From CBCPNA01 sp965120415 (GTDB lineage Bacteria; Bacillota; Clostridia; Lachnospirales; CAG-274): a stretch of DNA of 52,087 nt. The notes beneath the pieces were generated by a model. It was not told the origin of the DNA. It worked only from the letters and a program-made list of their open reading frames with translations, and searched no databases. Below, piece after piece: positions 1 to 8,471 of the stretch. The position numbers and the translations under genes are program-made. The first letter of the stretch is position 1. Every line of letters starts with the position of its first letter. Location of the stretch: assembly GCA_965120415.1 (NCBI GenBank), contig CBCPNA010000051.1, positions 1 through 52,087 of the forward strand. The letters run 5' to 3'.

Positions 1-68
1 AAGGATTGCGATTATAAATTTTGCATCCCCTAAAATAGACAATTTTATCATAAAAAGGAGGAATAATA

Positions 69-3000
69 ATGCCAAATGATTTTTTTGAGCTTGTTAAAAC
101 AGGTAACCAAAAATTAAAATACTTTTTAAATATGTATAATGAAGATGATTCAAAAAAAGCAGATTTTATAATAAAAAATTCAGAGCCTTTAATATACTTT
201 TTACATGATTCAAAAGTACATAACCTTATGTACAAAAATATAGAAGAAGAATATATGGGAACAAGAAAAACAGAACTAATAACAACTTTAAAAAAGCTAG
301 TGGAGTCTGAAAACTCAAAACTTAAAATTATAAGCGACTTTTCACCTAACAAAGCTGATGAAAATACAGCAACATTCGAAAAAATAGCTGAATTTAAACA
401 ATTTTTAAAGACTTATCAAAAGGAAATTAAAAGATTAGAAAAAATGTTATCGTTTTATATAGATAAACCAGAAAATAATGAACATGAAGCGATCGATTTA
501 TATTTAAGGCAAACTAGAGATAACAAGAAAAAAGAAAATGAAGTTATAAGCAGTGTAATTAGCCACTCTAGCAATATGAATATAGTGTCATGCTTAAAGA
601 AACTTCTAAAAGAAAATTCTACAGAAATTGATAACATAAATCTCTTTTTAACAAATCATAATGTAAATGTAAATTCGTTTTTAAATCAAATTAAAGCTAA
701 AAGTAATAATAGCGATAAAAAAGAGCGTTTTTCAGAATTTTTAGAACTATATAATAGAAAAGTTGCGAACATAATAGAAGAAAGAATTAAAACATTATTA
801 AATGAAATAAAAAATCTAAAAAATAATATAGAAAATACAGGTAGAGAAAAAGAATTAGAACTATCAAGTGAAGAGCTTTATATACAAACAACAATATATA
901 AAGATACCAAAATGTATTCTCATAAATATATCAAAGAAATTTTGGATGAAATAATATTTAATATAAATACAGAAGATGAACAAAACGAACAACAAAATGT
1001 CCAAATAGAAGCAAGCATACTTGAGCTATTAGAAATGATAAACAAGATAAACATAAAAGATATTGCTAAAGAAATATCGCCATCACCCATACTAACGTAT
1101 AGAAAGTTTATAATACAAAAATATAAACTTGAAAGAGAACAGGAATTAAAAAATATAGTAATTAATATTAAGGAAATTGTTACCAACGGTAATAAAAAAG
1201 CAGAGGAATTTTTAAACATTGCTAACACCGAGTATAAAAACAAAGCAATTCAACAAGAAAAGCTAATAGGGTTTTTATGTGATAAAAATAATAAAGAAAT
1301 TTTGACTAATTACTTAGCTTGCCTAAGTCCCCAAAATGAGCTTAAAATCTATGAAAAATTTGTAAACAAGCTTACTGAGCTTAAAAGCTATCAAGCTAAA
1401 GCTCTTGATGACTTTTTTAGCACTATAGAAGAAAAGCGTCATGATTTACATTATAAAAAAATTATTGAACCAAAAGAAAATGTATTCCTCGGAAATGAAG
1501 ACTTACGAGAATTTATTGAAAATAGAGAAGAAGAAGAAGAAAGCAGCGAAGATTCAAATAATTCAACAGCTTTTAGCAAACTAGCAAGTCAATCTTTTCC
1601 TAATAATAGGTCTGCTTCTGTCAATGGAATAAGTCAACCACAAAATGTGCAATCAGAAGATAGAGATAAGAAAATAAAACTAGATTCAATTAATTCAACA
1701 GCTTTTAGCAAACGAGAAAGTCAATCTTTTCCTAATAATAGGTTAGCTTTTATCGAACAACCAAGACAATCTTTTCCTAATAATAGGTCTGCTTCTGCCA
1801 ATAGAGCAAGACAAGGTTTAAATGCAACTGATAGCTTAGGTTTTATCAAACAACCAAGTCAACCTTTAAATGATAATAATAGGTCTGCTTTTATCGAACA
1901 ACCAAGTCAACCTTTAAATGCAAATAATTCAATACCTTTTGCTGATTATACAAGCCAATATTTAAATACAAATAATGGGTTAGCTTCTGCCAATAGAATA
2001 AGTCAACCACAAAATGTGCAGTCAGAAGATAGAGAACAATTTAATAAGAAAACAAACCTAGATTCAAATAATTCAACAGCTTTTAGCGAACTAGCAAGTC
2101 AATCTTTTCCTAATAATAGGTCTGCTTTTATCAAACAACCAAGTCAACCTTTTCCTAATAATAGGTCTGCTTCTGTCAATAAAGCAACTCAAACTTTAAA
2201 TGCAAATGATAGGGCAGCAATGCAACCACAATTTTCAAAAAAACTTGAAAATATTATCGAAGAATTAAAAGTGCTACGAGCTAATGTTTTAAAATATGGC
2301 GATAGAGTAAATCTAATTAACGCACGTGCAATCTTAAAAGATATCCTTGTTAGGCATGATAAACTATTAATAAAAGTAAACAAATACCTTTCTGAAAAAA
2401 AATTTGATCCAGATCCAGAAGAATTAAGAAAATTTAAAAGCTTTATCTATGATGCTAGTAAGGTTATAACCAACATCGAAAAAATATTAGATGAAATTTC
2501 ACAAAGCAAAATGGATGATAACAATAATATAGAAAAAGAAATAGAAAAAATAGAAAAAATAGAAAAAATTAAAAAAGACGTCGAGTGCATTTTAAAAAAT
2601 GAAAAAAATAACCCAAATGATGCCATTGAAAAAATAAAGTTTGTTAATAAAAATTTACAACTTATAAGAGAAAACATTTTGCAATATAAAGATAGTTTAG
2701 AGATTAATCCAAAATTAAAGTTAAGCTACTATATAGACAGTTATTTAAATATAGATGAGCTATTTAAAGAATATGTTAAAAAGACTATTATGCCAAAACT
2801 TGAAAATGAAGAAAAATATGAATTAAAAAAAGCTGTTATAAACACCAATAAGACTAGAGAAGCTCTTGACGATATAGTAACAAAAATTTTGAAAAATAAA
2901 AAAGTTGAAATTAAATCTAACTTTAATAAAATAAACTCTATAGATTATATAGATGAAAAAGTTAAAACTATAAATAATATACTTATGCAATATAAAAACT

Positions 3001-3776
3001 CACCAAACTTATATTATGAAGCCATTAATGAGAATGCTTCTGATAATGCTTTGAAATACCAAGATATTTTATTAGGTCTACGTAGATTAGCAGCAAACCT
3101 TAATGACAATATAAAAATTGAAAGACTAAATAAAATAATAAATACAAGTCTGGATTTAGCACTCAAAATAGATTCAGACAGTGAAGGTTATTATACTAAA
3201 CACGTAAAAGAAGTTGCTGCTAAATTAAAAGAAAAAGATGAAGGAAAGAATATTGAGTTAAAACTATTCTTTATTGATGAAAAATTGAATAAAATTAAAA
3301 GTAGACTACTTTCATCCATCTCAAGTCTTTGTTTACATAATGATAGTGTGTTTCGCGTTTTTGAAAGAAATATGGCTACTTATTTGCAAATAAAAGAATT
3401 AGTCGAAACATATTTTAAAGAAATAAAAATCTTTGAAGATAAAAATTATAATGATGAACAGCTTAAAATACTATCTGACTTTATAAAAAAAATTAATAAT
3501 GATATAATAGATATTAAGGAAAAAGTTAGAGGAGTAATACTAAATAATACAGATTCTAATAAAAAAATAAATAAAATACAAGACTTAAAAATGGAAAAAA
3601 ATGAAATTTTAAATCCCAAATTAAAATCAGACTCTGCATCAAAACTAGAAGATATATCTATAAAATTAGTAATAAAAAATGCAGATGAAGAAAGCGAAAG
3701 AAGGCGGCGTAGGCATAGTGTAAAAGGTGTAAAAGAAAAAAGAAATTTAAACTTTAATATAAGTTGTTTAGATTAA
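69..3776 (+). CDS. Large coiled-coil and repeat protein, unknown function
   Basis: I do not recognise this 1235-residue protein. It has no signal peptide and no obvious membrane helix, so it is probably cytoplasmic. Residues 1 to about 490 and about 720 to 1200 are Lys/Glu/Asn/Ile-rich and look like long helical coiled coil. They flank a central low-complexity block (about 494-716) of degenerate Asn/Pro/Ser/Gln-rich repeats built on motifs such as SFPNNRSA and QPSQPLN. A short run of IEK triplets lies near residue 825. The C-terminus is basic (ERRRRRHSVKG). The start is well supported by AAAAAGGAGG eight bases upstream of the ATG, and a hairpin terminator follows the stop. It appears to be a single-gene transcript. 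A scaffold, cytoskeletal or host-interaction role is conceivable, but nothing in the sequence shows it. Confidence 0.85.
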   Translation: MPNDFFELVKTGNQKLKYFLNMYNEDDSKKADFIIKNSEPLIYFLHDSKVHNLMYKNIEEEYMGTRKTELITTLKKLVESENSKLKIISDFSPNKADENTATFEKIAEFKQFLKTYQKEIKRLEKMLSFYIDKPENNEHEAIDLYLRQTRDNKKKENEVISSVISHSSNMNIVSCLKKLLKENSTEIDNINLFLTNHNVNVNSFLNQIKAKSNNSDKKERFSEFLELYNRKVANIIEERIKTLLNEIKNLKNNIENTGREKELELSSEELYIQTTIYKDTKMYSHKYIKEILDEIIFNINTEDEQNEQQNVQIEASILELLEMINKINIKDIAKEISPSPILTYRKFIIQKYKLEREQELKNIVINIKEIVTNGNKKAEEFLNIANTEYKNKAIQQEKLIGFLCDKNNKEILTNYLACLSPQNELKIYEKFVNKLTELKSYQAKALDDFFSTIEEKRHDLHYKKIIEPKENVFLGNEDLREFIENREEEEESSEDSNNSTAFSKLASQSFPNNRSASVNGISQPQNVQSEDRDKKIKLDSINSTAFSKRESQSFPNNRLAFIEQPRQSFPNNRSASANRARQGLNATDSLGFIKQPSQPLNDNNRSAFIEQPSQPLNANNSIPFADYTSQYLNTNNGLASANRISQPQNVQSEDREQFNKKTNLDSNNSTAFSELASQSFPNNRSAFIKQPSQPFPNNRSASVNKATQTLNANDRAAMQPQFSKKLENIIEELKVLRANVLKYGDRVNLINARAILKDILVRHDKLLIKVNKYLSEKKFDPDPEELRKFKSFIYDASKVITNIEKILDEISQSKMDDNNNIEKEIEKIEKIEKIKKDVECILKNEKNNPNDAIEKIKFVNKNLQLIRENILQYKDSLEINPKLKLSYYIDSYLNIDELFKEYVKKTIMPKLENEEKYELKKAVINTNKTREALDDIVTKILKNKKVEIKSNFNKINSIDYIDEKVKTINNILMQYKNSPNLYYEAINENASDNALKYQDILLGLRRLAANLNDNIKIERLNKIINTSLDLALKIDSDSEGYYTKHVKEVAAKLKEKDEGKNIELKLFFIDEKLNKIKSRLLSSISSLCLHNDSVFRVFERNMATYLQIKELVETYFKEIKIFEDKNYNDEQLKILSDFIKKINNDIIDIKEKVRGVILNNTDSNKKINKIQDLKMEKNEILNPKLKSDSASKLEDISIKLVIKNADEESERRRRRHSVKGVKEKRNLNFNISCLD
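1550..2216 (+). repeat. Degenerate in-frame repeat block inside the large coiled-coil gene
   Basis: The core TTTTCCTAATAATAGG occurs five times, near 1595, 1726, 1772, 2105 and 2151. A second core, CAACCAAGTCAACCTTT, also recurs. Longer segments encoding ISQPQNVQSEDR and NSTAF are duplicated around 1630/1999 and 1561/2070. All copies keep the reading frame, so copy-number change would alter length without breaking the protein. Confidence 0.8.
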
Positions 3777-3780
3777 TATA

Positions 3781-3814
3781 AAAAGGTGTAGACGGAGAAG
3801 TCTATACCTTTTTT
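3781..3814 (+). terminator. Intrinsic terminator of the coiled-coil gene
   Basis: A 13-bp stem, AAAAGGTGTAGAC against GTCTATACCTTTT (one G-U pair), closes a six-base loop and runs into a T tract just after the stop codon at 3776. Confidence 0.85.
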
Positions 3815-4044
3815 ATTGTAATAAGAGCTTAGAAGGCAAGGCTTTCTATAATATAAATACTCTTGTATTTTCAAAAATATAAAGATATATTTTTAAATAT
3901 ACATCTTTATTAGATAGAAACTTAAAAATATTTTCAATGTTTTTAACAATACTTTATGATAAAATTTAATTTGTAAAATTTTTTATAACTTCTACACATT
4001 ATTTTTCATATAATACTATATAATTTTTTGGAGGTAGTATTAAA

Positions 4045-4578
4045 ATGAAAATTTTTATAGACCCGGGGCATGGTGGAAGCAACCCTGGTGCAATAGGTAG
4101 AAAAACAGGACTTAGAGAATCAGACGTTAATTTAGACATAGGCTTAAAGCTTGCAAGGATTTTGATAGAATGGGGCTATGAGGTAATGGTTTCCAGGACT
4201 TCTGATGAAACATTAAGCCTTGTAAGCAGAGCGCAAATGGCAAATGAATGGGGTGCAAACTATTTTGTAAGTATCCATTGTAATTCTAATGAAAATTCTT
4301 CTGCCAACGGTGTTTCCACATATTATTATAGAACAAAATCGATAGCAGAGGCTTTTGCCGAAACGGTTAATAACAGCCTTGTTAGGCAGACTGAATTAGC
4401 TAATTTAGGTATATTTACTGCTAATTTTGCTGTTTTAAGAAGGACTATCATGCCGGCTATTTTGGTAGAAACAGCCTTTATTTCAAATGAAATAGAAGAA
4501 ATGCTTTTAGCGACTAATAGCTTTAGGCAGAATTGTGCTATAGGTATAGCAAATGGTATAGCAGAATTTACAATGTAA
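4045..4578 (+). CDS. N-acetylmuramoyl-L-alanine amidase (Amidase_3), CwlC-like
   Basis: Zinc-dependent amidase that cleaves the bond between MurNAc and L-alanine in peptidoglycan. The 177 residues are just the catalytic domain: DPGHGG with His9, Glu25 in LRESDVNLD, His78 in SIHCNS, and the late catalytic Glu (about 142) in VETAFISN. There is no signal peptide and no SPOR or SH3 cell-wall-binding domain. That resembles mother-cell amidases of the CwlC type, which are made inside the sporangium; this parallel is inference. GGAGG precedes the ATG by nine bases, and the preceding 230 bp carries a possible sporulation-type -10 (see findings). It is a single-gene unit with its own terminator, converging on the ribosomal operon. 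Confidence 0.88.
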   Translation: MKIFIDPGHGGSNPGAIGRKTGLRESDVNLDIGLKLARILIEWGYEVMVSRTSDETLSLVSRAQMANEWGANYFVSIHCNSNENSSANGVSTYYYRTKSIAEAFAETVNNSLVRQTELANLGIFTANFAVLRRTIMPAILVETAFISNEIEEMLLATNSFRQNCAIGIANGIAEFTM

Positions 4579-4594
4579 TAATTATACTATGATT

Positions 4595-4624
4595 AAAAAG
4601 AGCCTAAAAAAAGGCTCTTTTGTT
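4595..4624 (+). terminator. Intrinsic terminator of the amidase gene
   Basis: AAAAGAGCC pairs with GGCTCTTTT across an eight-base A-rich loop and is followed by TGTTTATTTT. It lies back to back with the terminator of the convergent ribosomal operon. Confidence 0.85.
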
Positions 4625-4652
4625 TATTTTAGTACATTTTTACTATTATATA

Positions 4653-4682
4653 ACAAACAAAAAAAGCTGCATTTGCAGCCTT
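4653..4682 (-). terminator. Terminator of the S10-spc-alpha operon, after rplQ
   Basis: On the minus strand GGCTGC-AAAT-GCAGC is followed by TTTTTTTGTTTG. The stem begins directly after the rplQ stop codon, ending the long ribosomal transcript. Confidence 0.85.
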
Positions 4683-5219
4683 TTATACAAGCTCGATTAT
4701 TACCTCTAGCGCTCCATCACCACGCCTTTGCCCTAGCTTAATTATTCTTGTATATCCACCTGGGCGCCCTACGTATTTTGGAGCTATTTCTTCGAACATT
4801 TTTTTAGGCATATCGACTTTTTTAGCGTGTTTTTTCTTTCTAGCATCTTCTGGCAATTCTGTAACTGGATAGAGTATGCTTAAAATTTTTCTTCTTGCGT
4901 TTAATCTTGAAGGTAGATCTTTTTTTATAGTTTTATCTACTTCGTCAAAAATAGTTACTCTTTTGCCGTTTACAACTTCTTTAACCCTTTTGCCGTTATC
5001 ATCTTTTTTAGCTACTTTTGCTTTTACAGTAACTTCTTCAAAATTATCTTTTTCTTTAATTGCTAGGGTTATTAATTTTTCTGTAATTCTTCTAATTTCT
5101 TTTGCTTTTGCTTCCGTAGTCTTTATTTTGCCATGATACAAAAGATTTGTAACTTGATTACGAAGCAACGCTTTACGCTGGCTTGCAGTGCGACCAAGCT
5201 TTCTGTTTCCTCTTGCCAT
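4683..5219 (-). CDS. rplQ: 50S ribosomal protein L17, extended form
   Basis: L17 of the large subunit; last gene of the operon. The N-terminus (KLGRTASQRKALLRNQV) and the C-terminus (EEIAPKYVGRPGGYTRI ... RRGDGALEV) are classical. At 178 residues it is much longer than the usual 115-130. About 55 extra residues (roughly 53-107, with VKEVVNGKRV) separate the two conserved halves, and a shorter Lys-rich extra stretch lies near residue 125. I recall this enlarged L17 from Lachnospiraceae-type Clostridia, which makes it a useful but unverified lineage marker. The RBS is GGAGGAATAAAG before ATG, 19 bases after rpoA. Confidence 0.95.
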   Translation of the reverse strand: MARGNRKLGRTASQRKALLRNQVTNLLYHGKIKTTEAKAKEIRRITEKLITLAIKEKDNFEEVTVKAKVAKKDDNGKRVKEVVNGKRVTIFDEVDKTIKKDLPSRLNARRKILSILYPVTELPEDARKKKHAKKVDMPKKMFEEIAPKYVGRPGGYTRIIKLGQRRGDGALEVIIELV

Positions 5220-5238
5220 CTTTATTCCTCCTTTAAAT

Positions 5239-6195
5239 TTATTCGTCGCTCGGGCTTAAAGCTAACCCAAGCTCTTTCATTTTTGCTAAAACTTCTTCTA
5301 ATGATTTACGCCCAAGGTTACGCACTTTCATCATATCATCTTCTGTTTTGTTTGCAAGGTCTTCAACTGTATTGATACCAGCACGTTTAAGGCAATTATA
5401 AGAACGAACAGAAAGGTCAAGCTCCTCTATGCTAAGCTCAAGGACTTTTTCTTTCTTGCTTTCTTCTTTTTCTATCATAATTTCTGTATTTTTGGAATTA
5501 TCGGATAAATCGATAAATAATGCTAAATGTTCATTAAGGACTTTTGCAGCTAAGCTAACAGAATCATCTGGCGACATTGTACCGTTAGTCCATATTTCAA
5601 AAGTAAGCTTATCGTAATCTGTAATTTGCCCAACACGTGTATCTTCAACCAAAAAATTAACTCTTTCAACTGGAGTATATAAAGAATCGACTGGAATTAT
5701 CCTTATATGTTGGTCGGGCTTTTTATTTTTGGCTGCCTCAACATATCCTCTACCTTTTGTAATAGTTATTTCCATAAAGAGCCTTGTATCTGCTCCACTT
5801 AAAGTCGCTATATGAAGGTCTGGGTTAACGATTTCTATATCAGCATCAACTTTTATATCACGTGCTTTTATCTCGCCTTCTCCTGTAAAGTCGATATAAG
5901 CCATTTTAGGTTCAAAGCTTTCATTATTATTTTTAATAGCAAGATTTTTAAGATTTAAAATAAGCTCTGTAACATCTTCTTTAACCCCTGGTATAACACT
6001 AAACTCATGCAAAACTCCTTCGATTTTGATATTGCTAACAGCACTACCAGGAAGCGATGATAGAAGTATCCGCCTTAAAGAATTGCCTAAAGTAACGCCG
6101 TACCCCCTTTCAAGAGGTTGAACAACAAATTTTCCATATTTATTATCTTCTGATATTTCTACAATCTCAATGCGAGGTTTTTCAAATCCTAACAC
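5239..6195 (-). CDS. rpoA: RNA polymerase subunit alpha
   Basis: The alpha subunit nucleates core polymerase assembly through its N-terminal dimerisation domain and contacts promoter UP elements and activators through its C-terminal domain. The 318 residues show the classical N-terminal signature GYGVTLGNSLRRILLSS, an insert domain, a charged linker near residue 240 (EKEESKKEK) and the helix-hairpin-helix C-terminal domain (LSIEELDLSVRSYNCLKRA, ending near LGLALSPSDE). The length is typical. It sits between rpsD and rplQ as in other Firmicutes. Confidence 0.98.
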   Translation of the reverse strand: MLGFEKPRIEIVEISEDNKYGKFVVQPLERGYGVTLGNSLRRILLSSLPGSAVSNIKIEGVLHEFSVIPGVKEDVTELILNLKNLAIKNNNESFEPKMAYIDFTGEGEIKARDIKVDADIEIVNPDLHIATLSGADTRLFMEITITKGRGYVEAAKNKKPDQHIRIIPVDSLYTPVERVNFLVEDTRVGQITDYDKLTFEIWTNGTMSPDDSVSLAAKVLNEHLALFIDLSDNSKNTEIMIEKEESKKEKVLELSIEELDLSVRSYNCLKRAGINTVEDLANKTEDDMMKVRNLGRKSLEEVLAKMKELGLALSPSDE

Positions 6196-6251
6196 TCCTT
6201 AACCTCCTTATAAATATCTTATATTAGAAAATAAAACAATTTTATGCAATA

Positions 6252-6842
6252 TTATTTAGAATATAACTCAACAATAAGCGTTTCATTAACTGGTAAATCT
6301 AGTTGTTCTCTTGAAGGTTTTGTTATGACACTTCCTTTAAGATTTTCTGGATCTGAGCTAAGCCATGCTGGCACTATCCTAGAAGATGTAATATCTAAAA
6401 TATTTTTAAAGCGCTGTAAATCTTTTTTGTTTTCTTTAACTTCTATTACATCTCCGACTTTAACTTGATAAGAAGGAATATTTAGCTTTTTGCCGTTTAC
6501 TCTTATAAGGTTATGCCTTACTATTTGCCTTGCCTCTTTTCTTGTTCTTGCAAAACCAAGCCTAAATACAACGTTATCAAGCCTATTTTCAAGGAGCATA
6601 AGCAAATTTTCACCAGTTATGCCACGTATTTTTGTTGCTTTTTCATAGTAATTTCTGAATTGTCTTTCTAAAACTCCGTATATAAACTTAACTTTTTGTT
6701 TTTCTTTTAATTGGATACCGTATTCACTCAATTTTCTTATATTTCTTTTACGTTTACTAGCTTTTTTAGTAACTCCAAGAACGCTAGGTTCAATACCTAA
6801 ATATCTGCATCTTTTAAGTACTGGCGTCATATCTCTAGCCAT
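6252..6842 (-). CDS. rpsD: 30S ribosomal protein S4
   Basis: S4 is a primary 16S rRNA binder at the 5' domain and often a translational repressor of its own operon. The 196 residues include the S4 RNA-binding domain (about 90-155: MLLENRLDNVVFRLGFA ... QIVRHNLIRVNGKKLNIPS). The N-terminus lacks the four-Cys zinc motif, so this is the zinc-free form. AGGAGGGG precedes the ATG. Being inside the alpha operon (rpsK-rpsD-rpoA) is unlike B. subtilis, where rpsD is elsewhere, but is common in Clostridia. Confidence 0.97.
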   Translation of the reverse strand: MARDMTPVLKRCRYLGIEPSVLGVTKKASKRKRNIRKLSEYGIQLKEKQKVKFIYGVLERQFRNYYEKATKIRGITGENLLMLLENRLDNVVFRLGFARTRKEARQIVRHNLIRVNGKKLNIPSYQVKVGDVIEVKENKKDLQRFKNILDITSSRIVPAWLSSDPENLKGSVITKPSREQLDLPVNETLIVELYSK

Positions 6843-6863
6843 TTTTTAACCCCTCCTATTATA

Positions 6864-7262
6864 TTAAACTCTTCTTCTTTTTGGTGGTCTGCAACCATTA
6901 TGTGGCACTGGTGTGACATCTTTTATCATAGTAACGTCGAGCCCTGCTGCCTGAAGCGCACGTATAGCCGCCTCTCTTCCGCTCCCTGGTCCTTTAACAT
7001 ATACCTCGACTGTCCTAAGTCCATAATCTTTTGCGGCAAGAGCAGCTTTATCTGCTGCCATCTGCGCTGCATAAGGGGTAGACTTTCTTGAGCCTCTAAA
7101 GCCAAGCTCCCCTGCGCTAGCCCATGATAAAGTGTTGCCCAAAATATCTGTGATAGTTACGATAGTGTTATTAAAAGTTGATTGAATATGAGCTTTGCCA
7201 CGTTCAACAACTTTTTTATCACGACGTTTACGGCCAACCTTTTTTACAACTTTTTTAGCCAT
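6864..7262 (-). CDS. rpsK: 30S ribosomal protein S11
   Basis: S11 of the small-subunit platform, contacting mRNA near the Shine-Dalgarno helix. The 132 residues contain the conserved core (HIQSTFNNTIVTITD, GSRKSTPYAAQMAA, VKGPGSGREAAIRAL) and the C-terminal VTPVPHNGCRPPKRRRV. Length and context, between rpsM and rpsD, are standard. Confidence 0.98.
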   Translation of the reverse strand: MAKKVVKKVGRKRRDKKVVERGKAHIQSTFNNTIVTITDILGNTLSWASAGELGFRGSRKSTPYAAQMAADKAALAAKDYGLRTVEVYVKGPGSGREAAIRALQAAGLDVTMIKDVTPVPHNGCRPPKRRRV

Positions 7263-7283
7263 TTAATATCCTCCTAATTTAAA

Positions 7284-7652
7284 TTATTTTTTCTTATTAG
7301 CAACTGTTCGACGTGGTCCTTTTCTTGTTCTTGCATTAGTTTTAGTTTTTTGCCCTCTAACCGGCAAACCTTTTCTGTGCCTTATACCTCTATAGCAACC
7401 TATTTCTATAAGACGTTTAATATTTAATGCAACCTCTCTTCTTAAATCACCTTCAACAGTTTGTGTTGCGTCGATAACTTCACGTATTTTTGCAACTTGT
7501 TCGTCTGTTAAATCTTTAACACGTGTATCTGGGTTAACATTAGCCTCTTTTAAAATCCTATTAGAGCTAACACGCCCTATGCCATATACATAAGTAAGCC
7601 CTATTTCTACACGCTTTTCTCTTGGTAAATCTACGCCTGCAATACGTGCCAT
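7284..7652 (-). CDS. rpsM: 30S ribosomal protein S13
   Basis: S13 of the small-subunit head, which contacts the P-site tRNA and forms bridges to the large subunit. The 122 residues are full length: MARIAGVDLPREKRVEIGL, the helix-two-turn-helix region, and the basic tail RKGLPVRGQKTKTNARTRKG. AGGAGGTG precedes the ATG. A 70-bp spacer separates it from rpmJ. Confidence 0.98.
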   Translation of the reverse strand: MARIAGVDLPREKRVEIGLTYVYGIGRVSSNRILKEANVNPDTRVKDLTDEQVAKIREVIDATQTVEGDLRREVALNIKRLIEIGCYRGIRHRKGLPVRGQKTKTNARTRKGPRRTVANKKK

Positions 7653-7722
7653 TTATATAAGCACCTCCTAAAAATTATATAATAAATACTTTTTAAGGTT
7701 CACGTACTTTAAATAAGTCATA

Positions 7723-7836
7723 TTAACCTTGTTTTTGTTTATGTTTAGGGTTTTCGCAAATTATTCTTATTGCGCCTTTTCTTTTAATAATACGACATTT
7801 TTCACACATTGGTTTTACAGAAGGCCTAACTTTCAT
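7723..7836 (-). CDS. rpmJ: 50S ribosomal protein L36
   Basis: A 37-residue zinc-ribbon protein of the large subunit. It starts MKVRPSVKPMCEKC and has the C-x2-C-x12-C-x4-H zinc ligands of the zinc-binding type. The ATG at 7836 follows AAAGGAG. It lies in the standard infA-rpmJ-rpsM order. Confidence 0.96.
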   Translation of the reverse strand: MKVRPSVKPMCEKCRIIKRKGAIRIICENPKHKQKQG

Positions 7837-7861
7837 AAAAAAACTCCTTTCTTTATTTATA

Positions 7862-8080
7862 TTATTTATCTCTCCATGTAATCCTGCCTTTGGTTAAATC
7901 GTATGGCGACATTTCTATCATAACGGTATCGCCTGGTATAATTGTTATAAAATTCATACGCAATTTACCGGATATATGAGCTAATATCTGGTGTCCATTT
8001 TCAAGCTCTACTTTGAAAGTAGCGTTAGGGAGCTTTTCAACAACAGTCCCTTTAACTTCTATAACATCATTTTTAGCCAA
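7862..8080 (-). CDS. infA: Translation initiation factor IF-1
   Basis: A 72-residue OB-fold protein that binds the ribosomal A site during initiation. It is full length and highly conserved (MAKNDVIEVKGTVVEKLPNA, ISGKLRMNFITIIPGD, GRITWRDK). GGAGGAGTATATT precedes the ATG. An internal promoter upstream of the preceding KOW gene may give it transcription independent of the S10 promoter. Confidence 0.98.
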   Translation of the reverse strand: MAKNDVIEVKGTVVEKLPNATFKVELENGHQILAHISGKLRMNFITIIPGDTVMIEMSPYDLTKGRITWRDK

Positions 8081-8095
8081 ATAATATACTCCTCC

Positions 8096-8353
8096 TTAAT
8101 TTTTAAACTTAGCAAGCGCTTTTTTTATATCTGTATTTAGGATATATAGGTTATTTTCAAGCTTTTGCTTAATATCATAATCTATTTTATTTACGATTTG
8201 AACATGTATTTTCTTTTTCTTTTTTGGTTTTTCAAGCTTTCTTAAATCGCCGTCGACAAGATATAAAAAAGTATCGTCTAAATCATAGATAATAAACGGC
8301 CTATTTTTATCACGTCCACATTTAGAATAAACAACTTGACCTTTGGTATACAA
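8096..8353 (-). CDS. KOW-domain RNA-binding protein (L14e/L27e-like)
   Basis: A small basic protein with an N-terminal KOW-type fold (KGQVVYSKCGRDKNRPFIIYDLDDTFLYLVDGDLRK split over residues 5-40), a poly-Lys stretch, and a helical tail. Proteins of this kind sit between map or adk and infA in many Clostridia and are annotated as KOW or ribosomal L14e/L27e-like RNA-binding proteins; their exact role is not established. I place the start at TTG (8353), five bases after GAGGTGG, giving 85 residues. The GTG nine bases further upstream would overlap that RBS. Confidence 0.85.
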   Translation of the reverse strand: MYTKGQVVYSKCGRDKNRPFIIYDLDDTFLYLVDGDLRKLEKPKKKKKIHVQIVNKIDYDIKQKLENNLYILNTDIKKALAKFKN

Positions 8354-8422
8354 TTGTACCACCTCAACAAATATAAAAGGACAACTTTATAAATATTATA
8401 TTAACTTAACCTTATAATATTT

Positions 8423-8451
8423 ATAATATCATACTATTTATATATAATCAA
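8423..8451 (-). promoter_or_regulatory. Candidate internal promoter for KOW-infA-rpmJ-alpha genes
   Basis: TTGATT, a 17-bp spacer and TATTAT lie in the 118-bp gap between adk and the KOW gene, reading into KOW-infA. This would allow the alpha part of the operon to be expressed separately. Confidence 0.5.
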
Positions 8452-8471
8452 CTATAATAATTGTAACTGTG

